The translations under genes and the position numbers were made by a program. The notes under the pieces were generated by a model. The model was not told the origin of the DNA, searched no databases, and was given only the letters and a program-made list of their open reading frames with translations. A DNA stretch of 33,867 bases from AM-2324 sp042091035 (GTDB taxonomy: Bacteria > Bacteroidota > Bacteroidia > Chitinophagales > Saprospiraceae): positions 1-33,867 of the forward strand of contig JBELIG010000011.1 of the NCBI GenBank assembly GCA_042091035.1, read 5' to 3'. This document shows, piece after piece, positions 25,201 through 33,286 of the stretch. The first letter of the stretch is position 1. Each line of letters begins with the position of its first letter.

Positions 25201-26252
25201 ACTTAAATGTCACCTTGACAGAAAATAGTGATTATGTAGTATATCCTGAAATGTTAGATGGTGATTCTTATGACGTTTGTACAGGGGATTTAATTTATTA
25301 TAACTTCGATTCGTTAACCCTTAATTGTGATAATATAGGTGAGACAGAGATTGAGCTTATTATTGTTGATGCCAATCTAAGTTTCGATACTTGTATGGTG
25401 TCAGTTATTATTGATAATCAAACTCAGCCAAACGCAATTTGCAAAGCCATTCACGAAGTTAATTTAGATGAAAACGGAAATGCATCGATTACGATTGATG
25501 ATATTAATAATGGCTCCAGTGATCTTTGTGGCAATATACTTCCGTCTACTTCAGCTATTCTTAATCAGACTGAATTTAATTGTTCAGATATACTGACGAG
25601 TCCTAATGTTGTTGTTTTATCGATCATAGATACATATGGCAATGAAGACGAGTGTGAGTCCCTTATTAATGTTTATGATCAAATAGAACCGACTATTCTC
25701 TCTTATCAGGATACTATTTCCCTGATCATTGATGGAGCGGATGCTATACTTTCTAGTGGGAATTTTGAAGTGGAAGGAACGGACAACTGCGGAATTAATG
25801 GTGTTTTAATACGCAGATTACCTAATAGTTGTGATAATTCGCAAGACTTCGACTCAGGGGTTACTTTTTGTGGTGATGAAGCGGATGGTATTTATGAATT
25901 AGATTTGAGGTTGATTGATCAAAGCTCTAATTTTGCAGAAATTCCTGTATATGTTAATCTTAAGAATACTGTTGGAGTGAAAAGTACCCTATCTCCAATT
26001 TCCATGCTTAAGTCTAAACCAAATCCATTTAATAATAGTACTACAATGGAAATCACACTGACTAGGTTTAGTCCAGTGTATATTCAGGTATTTAGTATGG
26101 ACGGAAGCTTGGTTGTTCAACAAGATTTAAGTCTCAATGCAGGTGTTCATGATATACCTATAGATTTAGAATTTTATCCAGCGGGGCCTTATTTCTGTGA
26201 AGTTATCACAGCTGAGGGAAGTCAAACGACTAGACTAATTAAATTGAATTAA
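22239..26252 (+). CDS. Giant T9SS-secreted protein with 13 HYR-like four-cysteine repeats (no head domain)
   Basis: The 1337-residue protein has an N-terminal export signal (NFLLFLVGCSSFAF). A roughly 75-residue leader region follows, then 13 repeats of about 81 residues (95-1153). A degenerate 14th unit comes next (1154-1246), and a C-terminal T9SS type A sorting domain with the PNPF motif (about 1257-1337). Each repeat follows the pattern C...LD-x-x-G...GSSDNC...F-x-C-x-DLG...D-x-x-GN...C...V-x-D-x-x-x-P, with four cysteines at fixed places. The repeats resemble HYR/Ig-like modules used as stalks or adhesive fibres in Bacteroidota. The T9SS domain predicts transport across the outer membrane and release or anchoring at the surface. 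No enzymatic domain is visible. LVGC at residues 10-13 also reads as a lipobox. Confidence 0.87.
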   Translation: MNFRNFLLFLVGCSSFAFKMLPKTGLVSKLELANEKHEVNDLCNDESFNDNSLAEFYTKKSVGQSVQTSNGVDRPSFLPFNQLGDINLNDVVATCKDAEVFLDGDGLASIDTVMVNNGSSCSCPNLNFSLDVSDFDCADLGLNLVVLTADDGQVQDTCHAIVTVSDNLPPFFQCQQETYLINSGGIAELDPNDFVFGIFENCSVEFSLSQDTFYCSNLGTNSVIVTGEDQSGLSSTCSTSVLIKDEIEPIANCLDTVFVSLAADGLFTLSPSDVDDGSSDNCSIISYSLSIYELDCADLGISNQTMSISDNSIPVNSANCNFILNVANGSVPDMQCSDLSVSLDASGSISILPESIDAGSEIACGSFQLALDIDAFDCLNLGANNVTLTGVSDMGGTNSCTAVVTIEDTDAPTIDCLSNLDLELSSSGNVLLSPNELLSSIGDNCTTSPALSIDQSSFDCTDEGNTIQVELIAVDDSNNSNSCNTNVTILDNTGPEFNCNNTTITLTSELPEVIETSTLITGMSDNCDSNPIISPVSFEFTCAEQGINELDVLATDISGNTTVCSLQVTVNYNDFPEAICVSGLSVELDDNGEESISVLQVDDGSTVLCETPFLELNQDIFTCADLGTSQLSLFVSNANGDMDICTTTITVVDATAPEVVCKDELVVVNLDEAGTASGSYQELIISTFDNCGAVDLVENTYNFDCTDLGFNLVEVLVEDEAGNMNSCNAFVEVVDEIAPNAECNTAIVELGQIGTATIGADQLTLNSTDNCSVKASFVEFSFSCSDIGQDVPVEVIVSDANGNSSSCTAMITVVDLISPVASCQTTEIFVNADNVAVLDAESINNSSFDNCSSLAYSVSPSTFNCSDLGSNNSVVLTVSDESGNWDECSIDITISDNSNPIPECFTLSEVALEDDGNLELELIDIFSGNSFSCVGFSYEISPNIFDCTDVGPTQTVSLTITGQNGSSSQVDCAVRILDETPPVFECQDLNVTLTENSDYVVYPEMLDGDSYDVCTGDLIYYNFDSLTLNCDNIGETEIELIIVDANLSFDTCMVSVIIDNQTQPNAICKAIHEVNLDENGNASITIDDINNGSSDLCGNILPSTSAILNQTEFNCSDILTSPNVVVLSIIDTYGNEDECESLINVYDQIEPTILSYQDTISLIIDGADAILSSGNFEVEGTDNCGINGVLIRRLPNSCDNSQDFDSGVTFCGDEADGIYELDLRLIDQSSNFAEIPVYVNLKNTVGVKSTLSPISMLKSKPNPFNNSTTMEITLTRFSPVYIQVFSMDGSLVVQQDLSLNAGVHDIPIDLEFYPAGPYFCEVITAEGSQTTRLIKLN
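22521..25697 (+). repeat. Array of 13 HYR-like repeats, about 240-250 bases each
   Basis: In-frame tandem units each encode about 81 residues with four aligned cysteines. The recurring DNA core is GATAATTGT (Asp-Asn-Cys), but the third-position drift is large, so this is an old array, not a recent expansion. A degenerate 14th unit continues to about 25974. Confidence 0.88.
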
Positions 26253-26253
26253 T

Positions 26254-26284
26254 AAAAAGGCAGTGCTTAAGCACTGCCTTTTTT
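26254..26284 (+). terminator. Rho-independent terminator after the first giant gene
   Basis: Stem AAAAAGGCAGTGC (26254-26266) / GCACTGCCTTTTT (26271-26283) with a TTAA loop and six T. It separates the two giant genes in transcription. Confidence 0.9.
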
Positions 26285-26434
26285 AGTCTTAATAAGGTCA
26301 AAATAGGCACATTAGCTCTAAAGTATACTTCATTTTTTATTCTCTCCACAAGATTCTTTATATTTCAAGCATACCCCAAATCCAATTCCTTTTGTTTCTA
26401 TAAATTCTTGATTGAATTTTATAAATCTAGATCA
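26285..26434. other. Leader region of the second giant gene
   Basis: About 150 AT-rich bases between the terminator and the ATG at 26435. A promoter is expected here because of the strong upstream terminator, but I could not pick a convincing -33/-7 pair. Confidence 0.35.
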
Positions 26435-29400
26435 ATGAAGTTTAAGCATATATTCTTAGTATTTCTTACTGGTTTTTCTTTTCAATTGTCTGCTCAAAGA
26501 TGGATTCAAACGCTTGAAGAAGGAGGGTCTTATTTGCAAGTAAAAAAGACTTTCGAGGTAGAATGGCAAAACAAACCCTATCAAAGATCTAGTGGGTATA
26601 AACCTTTTAAGCGCTTTGAGCACTTCTTCGAACAAAGATTGTATCCAGATTATAAGTGGCCAAATCCAATGGCTGTTTGGGAAGAATTAGAAGCTGCTAA
26701 AAAAGATAAGAGCGCAAACAAATCAGCATCCACTAGCACCTGGACTCCTATTGGACCGACCTCCTGGACAGATGGAGCTGGATGGAATGCTGGCCTAGGT
26801 CGTATCAATGTAGTGATGGTTGATCCAAACAATCCAAATACAATTTATGTTGGAGCTCCAGCGGGTGGACTTTGGAAATCAACGAATAGCGGAAATACAT
26901 GGAATTGTCTTACAGATGATCAGGCAGTTTTAGGGGTCTCAGATATGCAGATTGATCCCAATAATTCAAACATAATCTATTTGGCAACTGGAGATGGAGA
27001 TGCCTCAAACACATATTCTGTAGGTGTTATAAAATCAACTGATGGTGGAAATACTTGGGCAACAACTGGTCTCAACTTTCAAGTTACCCAAACTAGGAGA
27101 ATCAGAAGGCTTATTATGCATCCATCAAATTCCAATATACTATTAGCTGCAACAACGAATGGTCTTTATAAGACTACGAATGGAGGTACGTCTTGGACTG
27201 TGGTCTCTTCTCAAAGTTTACAGGATCTTGCATTCAAACCGAATAATCCTTCGGTGATTTATGCAGTAAATGATAAATTCTTTAAGAGTACAAATACAGG
27301 AAATAGCTTTACTGAAATTAGTTCTGGTCTTCCTCCAGATAATCAGGTGAATAGGTATAAAATTGGTATTTCGGCAGATCAGCCCAATTGGGTTTATTTG
27401 GTTTGTGGTAAGCAATCAGATTCCACGTTCAAAGGCATGTATCGATCTACAAATTCTGGGACTAACTTTTCCCTGCAAGCAAATAGCCCGAATATATTTG
27501 GGTATTCGCCTACAGGATCAGATAGTTCAGGTCAAAGTTGGTATGATCTAGCTATTGTTGTAGATCCTAATGATGCGTCTACAATGTGGGTAGGAGGGGT
27601 AAATAATTGGAAGTCTACCGATGGGGGAGTTACCTATACTATTCAGACGAACTGGACATATCCGAATAGTATCGGCTATACACATGCCGATATTCATTAC
27701 CTAAATATTTACAATGGAGATTTGTATTGTGGCAGTGATGGGGGAGTGTTTGTTTCTTCCGATGGTGGAGATAATTGGACGGATAAATCCGCAGGTCTGC
27801 AAATTTCTCAATTCTATAGATTGAGTACATCACAGACTAATCCAAATTTAATAATAGGGGGTACACAGGACAATGGCACAAACTTGTATACAGGTTCAAA
27901 TAATTGGAAACACGTTGTAGGGGCTGACGGTATGGAATGTATAATAAACCCCATCAATTCAAGTATAATGTATGCCGCTATTCAGTATGGATCTATACGT
28001 AAATCCACAAATGGCGGAAATAATTTTTCTATGATCATAAATCCTGATCAAGTAAATGATACAGGTGGTTGGGTGACTCCTTATGTTCTAGATCCGAATA
28101 ACTCCAACCATATTTATGTGGGGTACACGGAATTGTATAGATCAACAAATTCAGGAAATTCATTCACTCAAATTAGTAATCTAAATAGTTCGAGTACCCT
28201 TAGGATTGTGGAGGTTTGCAAAGCAAATAGCTCTGTGATATATTTAGGAAGAGGACAAAATATTCTACGATCCTCAAATGGTGGAATCTCTTTTTCTAGC
28301 GTTACGGGTAATTTGCCAAATAAAACTATTACCTCTATCATAACCGATCCTCTCGATGAGGATAGAGTTTGGGTATCCTTTTCAGGATATACAAACAACC
28401 AAAAAGTATATTTTTCAAGTAATGGGGGTAGTTCCTGGTCAAACCTAAGTACTGGTCTGCCTAATTTGCCTGCTAACTGTTTACTATATAGGGACGGTTC
28501 TGTAGATGAGATTTATTGTGGTACAGACGTCGGTGTTTATTCTTTAACTGGAAATTCGGGCAGCTGGGCAAGCTTCGGAACAGGCTTGCCAAATGTGGTT
28601 GTGGACGAACTTGAAATTACCTACATAGTTGATAAATTAAGAATAGCAACTCATGGTAGAGGCATGTGGGAGGCGGATTTGCCCGATAATTGTGCTACGG
28701 ATATCGCTGCACCAGTTATTAGTTGTCCTTTGAGCATTCCTTCCTTTTATCCTGTTGGTTCTTCTTCTTGTTCTATCAATGTAACTATACCAGCAGCTAG
28801 TGCAACAGATGATTGTACTACGAATCCTGATTTATTATGGAGATTTATAGAAACTGATATTGCGGGGAATCCATTGCCAGGAGCAGTCTATTCAGCATAT
28901 ACATCTTCCTCTTCTTTTAATTTCGATGTTGGATATTATGAAATAGATTGGCAAGCAGAAGATGAAGCAGGTAATTCAAGTAATTGTGACTATCAGATAG
29001 AGATAAGAGATGAAGTTGCACCTTCACCAAATTGTATAAATAATACGGTTCAACTTGGAGCAAGTGGCTCAGTTGCAATTATCCAAACTGATGTGAGTAG
29101 TGGTCCAAGCGATAATTGCGCCATCGACCAAGTTTTTATAAATCCAGATGTATTAAGCTGTTCAGATCTCGGACCGAACGATGTGAATTTTTTAGTCTTA
29201 GATGAAAATGGGAATACAGCAAATTGTAATTCGGTGCTAGTTGTTGTAGATATCCTAAGCCCTTCTGCAGTCTGTATCCCAAGTTTTGTTGTCGGATTAA
29301 GTAATGGCAGCGCTCAAATAAATATCGCTCAGATTGATGCAGGGTCTTCCGATAATTGTTCTGTGAGTTCAATGGTTTTGGATCAAACTACTTTTGATTG

Positions 29401-32400
29401 TGATGACCTTGGTTCGAATATTGTTACGCTAACAGTTTTTGATTCCAGTGGCAATCAAGCACAATGTTTTTCTCAAGTACTTGTTGAAAGTTTTTCTCCT
29501 GTTGTTGCAAATTGCCAAGATATAGATGTGACATTAAATGGTTCTGGTGTCGTTGATGTAGATCCTGCTCAGGTAGATAATGGATCTACTTTTGATTGTG
29601 GCAATCTAAGTTTTACGCTGGATGTTTCTAGCTTTGAATGCTTGGATGTTGGTCCAAATGATGTGGTTTTGACCGCAGATAATGGTCTTGGTGAATCGGA
29701 TGATTGTACAGCTGTAATTCAGGTTGAGGATCAAATACCACCAGTATTAATTTGTAATACATCGGTACAAATATCCTTAGATGCTAATGGGACTGCAAGC
29801 TTAGATGCTTCAGATTTGGACAATGGATCATTTGACAATTGTGATTTTGATTTTTTTGTGGCTAATACATCTTTCAATTGTAATGATTTAGGAGTAAATC
29901 CTGTGGTGCTATCTGGAACTGATGTTGCTGGAAATACTGGAGCCTGTAGTTCAATGGTCTCTGTTGTTGATAATATACTTCCTATTGCAGTTTGTAATGC
30001 TTCCGTATCGATTAATCTTGATCCAGATGGTTCGTATATCTTAGATCCATTAGAAATCGATAATGGATCTTCAGATAATTGTTCCAATATTTCATTATTC
30101 CTTAGCAATGATTCCTTCAATTGTGATGATATAGGTTCACAAAGTATAACATTAAGTGTATTTGATGGCTCTGGGAACACACAAGATTGTGTGACGGACT
30201 TAATAATATTGGATGGTTCAATACCGTCTATGGTTTGTTCTGATATTGCTGTTAGTTTGGATGCTGTGGGTGAAGCGGAAATTACACCGTCGGATGTTGA
30301 TGGTGGTTCTTCAGTAAGCTGCGGTAATTTAAATCTTAGCTTGAGTCTGTCAACTTTTGACTGTTCGATGGTGGGTATAAATGCCATATTGTTAACTGGT
30401 GTCTCGGATTCGGGTAATAGTACCATTTGTAATGCAAATGTTACTATTATTGACGATGAACAACCTCTTGTGACTTGTCTTTCCGGTGTCAGCATAGAAC
30501 TTGACCAATCAGGTATTGCCAATCTTCAGATAGCGGATATACTAAATGGTGTAAGCGATAATTGTTCTGATCCCATGTCGTTAATTATAAGTCCATCTAA
30601 TTTTTCATGTACAGATCTAGGATTAAACAGTGTTGAGTTGACCGCTACAGATGTTGCGGGTAATATTGGTGTTTGTTCTGTTGATGTTTTGATTGAGGAC
30701 TTAACTGCCCCAGTGATTGAATGTATAGATACTGAGCTTACAATTGGATTGACTGGTTCAGTAGAGCTATCTGTGGATGAATTGATTAGCTCAATGAGCG
30801 ATAATTGTGATTCCAATCCAAGTGTAAGTCCTAACCAATTGGTTTTTGAATGTTCAGATGCAGGAATCAATACTGTTTCCATACTAGTAACTGATGAAAA
30901 CGGAAATGCCTCTAATTGTAACGTTGACATTTTGGTAGACTATGATGATACGCCAGCTGCAGTTTGTGCCAAACAAGTAACAATTGCATTGGATGAGAAT
31001 GGAGTAGGGGGAGTGGACTTAGAAGAGGTAGATGCAGGGTCATTTGTCCTTTGTGAGATACCTGAACTTATACTTTCGCAGGAAGAATTCAGCTGTGACA
31101 ATCTCGGACTTAATACTGTTGAATTAAGTGTTTTTAATAATTCAGGACTTGGAATTTCTTGTACAACGGATGTTTTAGTAGTTGATGAGATAGCGCCACT
31201 TATCGAGTGTGCTGACCTTATTGTAGAACTTGATTTTGATGGAACAATAGTATTGAATGCGGAACAGATCTTGATAGAGGCCACTGATAATTGCGAGGGC
31301 ATTGAACTTGTAGTAGAGAATTATGCTTTTGATTGTTCCGATCTAGGTCTTAATGATCTACTTATTGAACTTGCAGATGCCTCTGGTAATACTGCTAATT
31401 GCTCTTCAGTTATAACTATTATTGATGTGCATCCTCCCATAGCAATATGTAACGATATTAACCTTGAACTCGATGCGAATGGTCAGGCGGTATTGGATGT
31501 AAATGAAGTTGGTTCAGCTTCATTTGACCTTTGTACTCCTGTTTTTCTGGACTTGTCAAACAATCAATTTGATTGCTCAAACATTGGAGACCCTGAGGTG
31601 GTGACCTTGACAGTTACAGATGAGGCTGGTAATATAACGACTTGTCAATCTGAGGTTTTAGTGTTCGATGTTTTAGCGCCTCAGCTGACTTGTCAAAGCA
31701 CGGATATATTTATAGGTTCTGATAATACAGGTATTCTAGATCCTTCCAATCTACTGGAGAATTATGAGGAAAACTGTTCTACACTTGATCTAGAAGTGAG
31801 TCAAACTATTTTTGATTGTGATGATCTTGGTTTACAGTCTGTCACTTTGTTCGCCAGTGATGAAAGTAATAATATAGATTCTTGTACAGTATCCTTAAAT
31901 GTGCTAGATGATAGTAACCCTACAGCCAGCTGTTATTCAAATGTTGAACTTGCTTTGGATGAAAGTGGAAATCTTGAATTAGTGCTAGGTGATGTTTATT
32001 CAGGAGCTGGTATTTCATGTAATGGCTTCAACTATCAAATAGAACCCTCTTTATTCGATTGTACAAACCTTGGGGATACCGTACCTGTCACATTGGTCAT
32101 TGGGGATGTTCAAGGAGATTTTACAGCATGTAATTCCCAAATTACAGTAGTTGATATAACAGCGCCAATTGCGCTTTGTAATGATTTGGATACAGCCTTG
32201 ATTGATAATGTGAATCCGATACTTTTACCTGAATTTTTTGGTGAGAATTCTTATGATGCATGTTCATCTGTTGAATACATTAATTTTGATTCGCTATTAA
32301 TAGATTGTGAGTATTTAGGTCAGACAAGTATAGAGCTATCGGTACAAGATGCTTCTGGCAATATAGGCACTTGTATAGCGAATTTGAATGTAAGTAATAA

Positions 32401-33235
32401 TAGAACTCCCTTAGCAAATTGTCAGGATGCAATTATATATCTCGATGATTCAGGTAATGGAGTGATCTTAATTGAGGATATAAACAATAATTCATCAGAT
32501 GCATGTGGAGATTCTGATTTGGTGAATCTTGAGCTTGAATTTTACACAGTAGACTGTTCTTTGCTTGGCAGTGGAGTACAGGAGGTAGAATTGCTGGTTA
32601 CTGATATAGGTTCAGGAATTTCAGCTGCTTGTATGAGTAGTATAACAATTCTTGACCAAATTGTACCTGAGATACTTTCAATAGATGATGTTGTTAGCTT
32701 CTCCATTCAAGGTTCTGAACCGGAGCAATTATTTAATACTGCATTTAATGGAATTCTTGAGGATAATTGTTCAGTTGAAGAAATCTTAATTAAGCGTGAA
32801 TCTGGTGATTGCGAGGATTCTAATACCTTTGATTCCTTTGTGTATTTCTGTCCGGAGGATCTTGAAGGTCTACATCCTTTGACCTTTAGAGTTTATGATG
32901 AAAGTTCAAATTATACAGATACCTTAGTTTATGTGGATTTGGATAACCTTATGGTATCGACATCGGAAGCAGAAGAGTCTTCAGAGAAGGTCTATTCTAG
33001 TCCTAATCCATTTATGGATGGAACCAGCTTGTTTTTTAACCTAGACAAGGCGGATTTGATTGATATAAATATATATGCACTTGATGGAAGACTTGTCTCA
33101 AGTCAGCAGAGATATATGCAGGAAGGAGCAGGGCGTATGGATATCAAAATAGATGGTGCTGCTTCGGGACTTTATTATTGCTCAGTAAGTTCGAGTTCGT
33201 GGCGAGTAACTTTAAAGCTTGTAAAAGTCCAATAG
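26435..33235 (+). CDS. Giant T9SS-secreted protein: Asp-box beta-propeller head, 15 HYR-like repeats, sorting domain
   Basis: The 2266-residue protein has a Sec signal cut after QLSAQ. Residues about 100-750 hold some eleven Asp-box/BNR motifs (KSTNSGNTW, KSTDGGNTW, SSDGGDNW and others). The region closes with LRIATHGRGMWEADLP, as in sortilin/VPS10- and GH74-like propellers. A more classical HYR module follows (about 755-865), then 15 four-cysteine repeats (867-2080), a degenerate cap unit (2081-2172) and a T9SS type A domain (SSPNPF... to LKLVKVQ). I start at ATG 26435, which begins a clean signal peptide; the frame opens nine codons earlier at a TTG. It is predicted to be a surface or secreted binding protein. 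An enzyme activity of the propeller is not supported by any residue I can name. Paralogue of the upstream gene. Confidence 0.9.
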   Translation: MKFKHIFLVFLTGFSFQLSAQRWIQTLEEGGSYLQVKKTFEVEWQNKPYQRSSGYKPFKRFEHFFEQRLYPDYKWPNPMAVWEELEAAKKDKSANKSASTSTWTPIGPTSWTDGAGWNAGLGRINVVMVDPNNPNTIYVGAPAGGLWKSTNSGNTWNCLTDDQAVLGVSDMQIDPNNSNIIYLATGDGDASNTYSVGVIKSTDGGNTWATTGLNFQVTQTRRIRRLIMHPSNSNILLAATTNGLYKTTNGGTSWTVVSSQSLQDLAFKPNNPSVIYAVNDKFFKSTNTGNSFTEISSGLPPDNQVNRYKIGISADQPNWVYLVCGKQSDSTFKGMYRSTNSGTNFSLQANSPNIFGYSPTGSDSSGQSWYDLAIVVDPNDASTMWVGGVNNWKSTDGGVTYTIQTNWTYPNSIGYTHADIHYLNIYNGDLYCGSDGGVFVSSDGGDNWTDKSAGLQISQFYRLSTSQTNPNLIIGGTQDNGTNLYTGSNNWKHVVGADGMECIINPINSSIMYAAIQYGSIRKSTNGGNNFSMIINPDQVNDTGGWVTPYVLDPNNSNHIYVGYTELYRSTNSGNSFTQISNLNSSSTLRIVEVCKANSSVIYLGRGQNILRSSNGGISFSSVTGNLPNKTITSIITDPLDEDRVWVSFSGYTNNQKVYFSSNGGSSWSNLSTGLPNLPANCLLYRDGSVDEIYCGTDVGVYSLTGNSGSWASFGTGLPNVVVDELEITYIVDKLRIATHGRGMWEADLPDNCATDIAAPVISCPLSIPSFYPVGSSSCSINVTIPAASATDDCTTNPDLLWRFIETDIAGNPLPGAVYSAYTSSSSFNFDVGYYEIDWQAEDEAGNSSNCDYQIEIRDEVAPSPNCINNTVQLGASGSVAIIQTDVSSGPSDNCAIDQVFINPDVLSCSDLGPNDVNFLVLDENGNTANCNSVLVVVDILSPSAVCIPSFVVGLSNGSAQINIAQIDAGSSDNCSVSSMVLDQTTFDCDDLGSNIVTLTVFDSSGNQAQCFSQVLVESFSPVVANCQDIDVTLNGSGVVDVDPAQVDNGSTFDCGNLSFTLDVSSFECLDVGPNDVVLTADNGLGESDDCTAVIQVEDQIPPVLICNTSVQISLDANGTASLDASDLDNGSFDNCDFDFFVANTSFNCNDLGVNPVVLSGTDVAGNTGACSSMVSVVDNILPIAVCNASVSINLDPDGSYILDPLEIDNGSSDNCSNISLFLSNDSFNCDDIGSQSITLSVFDGSGNTQDCVTDLIILDGSIPSMVCSDIAVSLDAVGEAEITPSDVDGGSSVSCGNLNLSLSLSTFDCSMVGINAILLTGVSDSGNSTICNANVTIIDDEQPLVTCLSGVSIELDQSGIANLQIADILNGVSDNCSDPMSLIISPSNFSCTDLGLNSVELTATDVAGNIGVCSVDVLIEDLTAPVIECIDTELTIGLTGSVELSVDELISSMSDNCDSNPSVSPNQLVFECSDAGINTVSILVTDENGNASNCNVDILVDYDDTPAAVCAKQVTIALDENGVGGVDLEEVDAGSFVLCEIPELILSQEEFSCDNLGLNTVELSVFNNSGLGISCTTDVLVVDEIAPLIECADLIVELDFDGTIVLNAEQILIEATDNCEGIELVVENYAFDCSDLGLNDLLIELADASGNTANCSSVITIIDVHPPIAICNDINLELDANGQAVLDVNEVGSASFDLCTPVFLDLSNNQFDCSNIGDPEVVTLTVTDEAGNITTCQSEVLVFDVLAPQLTCQSTDIFIGSDNTGILDPSNLLENYEENCSTLDLEVSQTIFDCDDLGLQSVTLFASDESNNIDSCTVSLNVLDDSNPTASCYSNVELALDESGNLELVLGDVYSGAGISCNGFNYQIEPSLFDCTNLGDTVPVTLVIGDVQGDFTACNSQITVVDITAPIALCNDLDTALIDNVNPILLPEFFGENSYDACSSVEYINFDSLLIDCEYLGQTSIELSVQDASGNIGTCIANLNVSNNRTPLANCQDAIIYLDDSGNGVILIEDINNNSSDACGDSDLVNLELEFYTVDCSLLGSGVQEVELLVTDIGSGISAACMSSITILDQIVPEILSIDDVVSFSIQGSEPEQLFNTAFNGILEDNCSVEEILIKRESGDCEDSNTFDSFVYFCPEDLEGLHPLTFRVYDESSNYTDTLVYVDLDNLMVSTSEAEESSEKVYSSPNPFMDGTSLFFNLDKADLIDINIYALDGRLVSSQQRYMQEGAGRMDIKIDGAASGLYYCSVSSSSWRVTLKLVKVQ
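29033..32674 (+). repeat. Array of 15 HYR-like repeats
   Basis: Fifteen in-frame units of about 80 residues, each with four cysteines at equivalent positions. Units 3-15 match units 1-13 of the upstream gene in order. A degenerate 16th unit runs to about 32950. Confidence 0.88.
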
Positions 33236-33250
33236 TATAGGTGTTAAAAG

Positions 33251-33285
33251 AAAAAAGCCAGCGCAATCATTGCGCTGGCTTTTTT
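33251..33285. terminator. Bidirectional terminator between the second giant gene and the DPP11-type gene
   Basis: Stem GCCAGCGCAA (33257-33266) / TTGCGCTGGC (33270-33279) with loop TCA is flanked by six A and nine or so T. It can end transcripts from both sides of this convergent pair. Confidence 0.92.
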
Positions 33286-33286
33286 T

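Noticed and set aside
26435..28700. Calling the Asp-box propeller a sialidase or GH74 glycosidase
   Set aside because: Asp-boxes are structural. I could not identify the sialidase arginine triad or GH74 catalytic aspartates, so no enzyme is claimed.
29731..31302. Long minus-strand open frames (263, 134 and 120 codons) opposite the second giant's repeat array
   Set aside because: They mirror the repetitive coding strand. Their Ser/Thr/Pro-rich sequences are the reverse reading of the Asp/Asn/Ser-rich repeats, with no family signature or own start signals.
22521..32674. Regularly spaced GATAATTGT words, at first sight like a repeat-spacer array
   Set aside because: The period (about 240 bases) and in-frame coding of Asp-Asn-Cys explain them. 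Units are far too long and variable for CRISPR.
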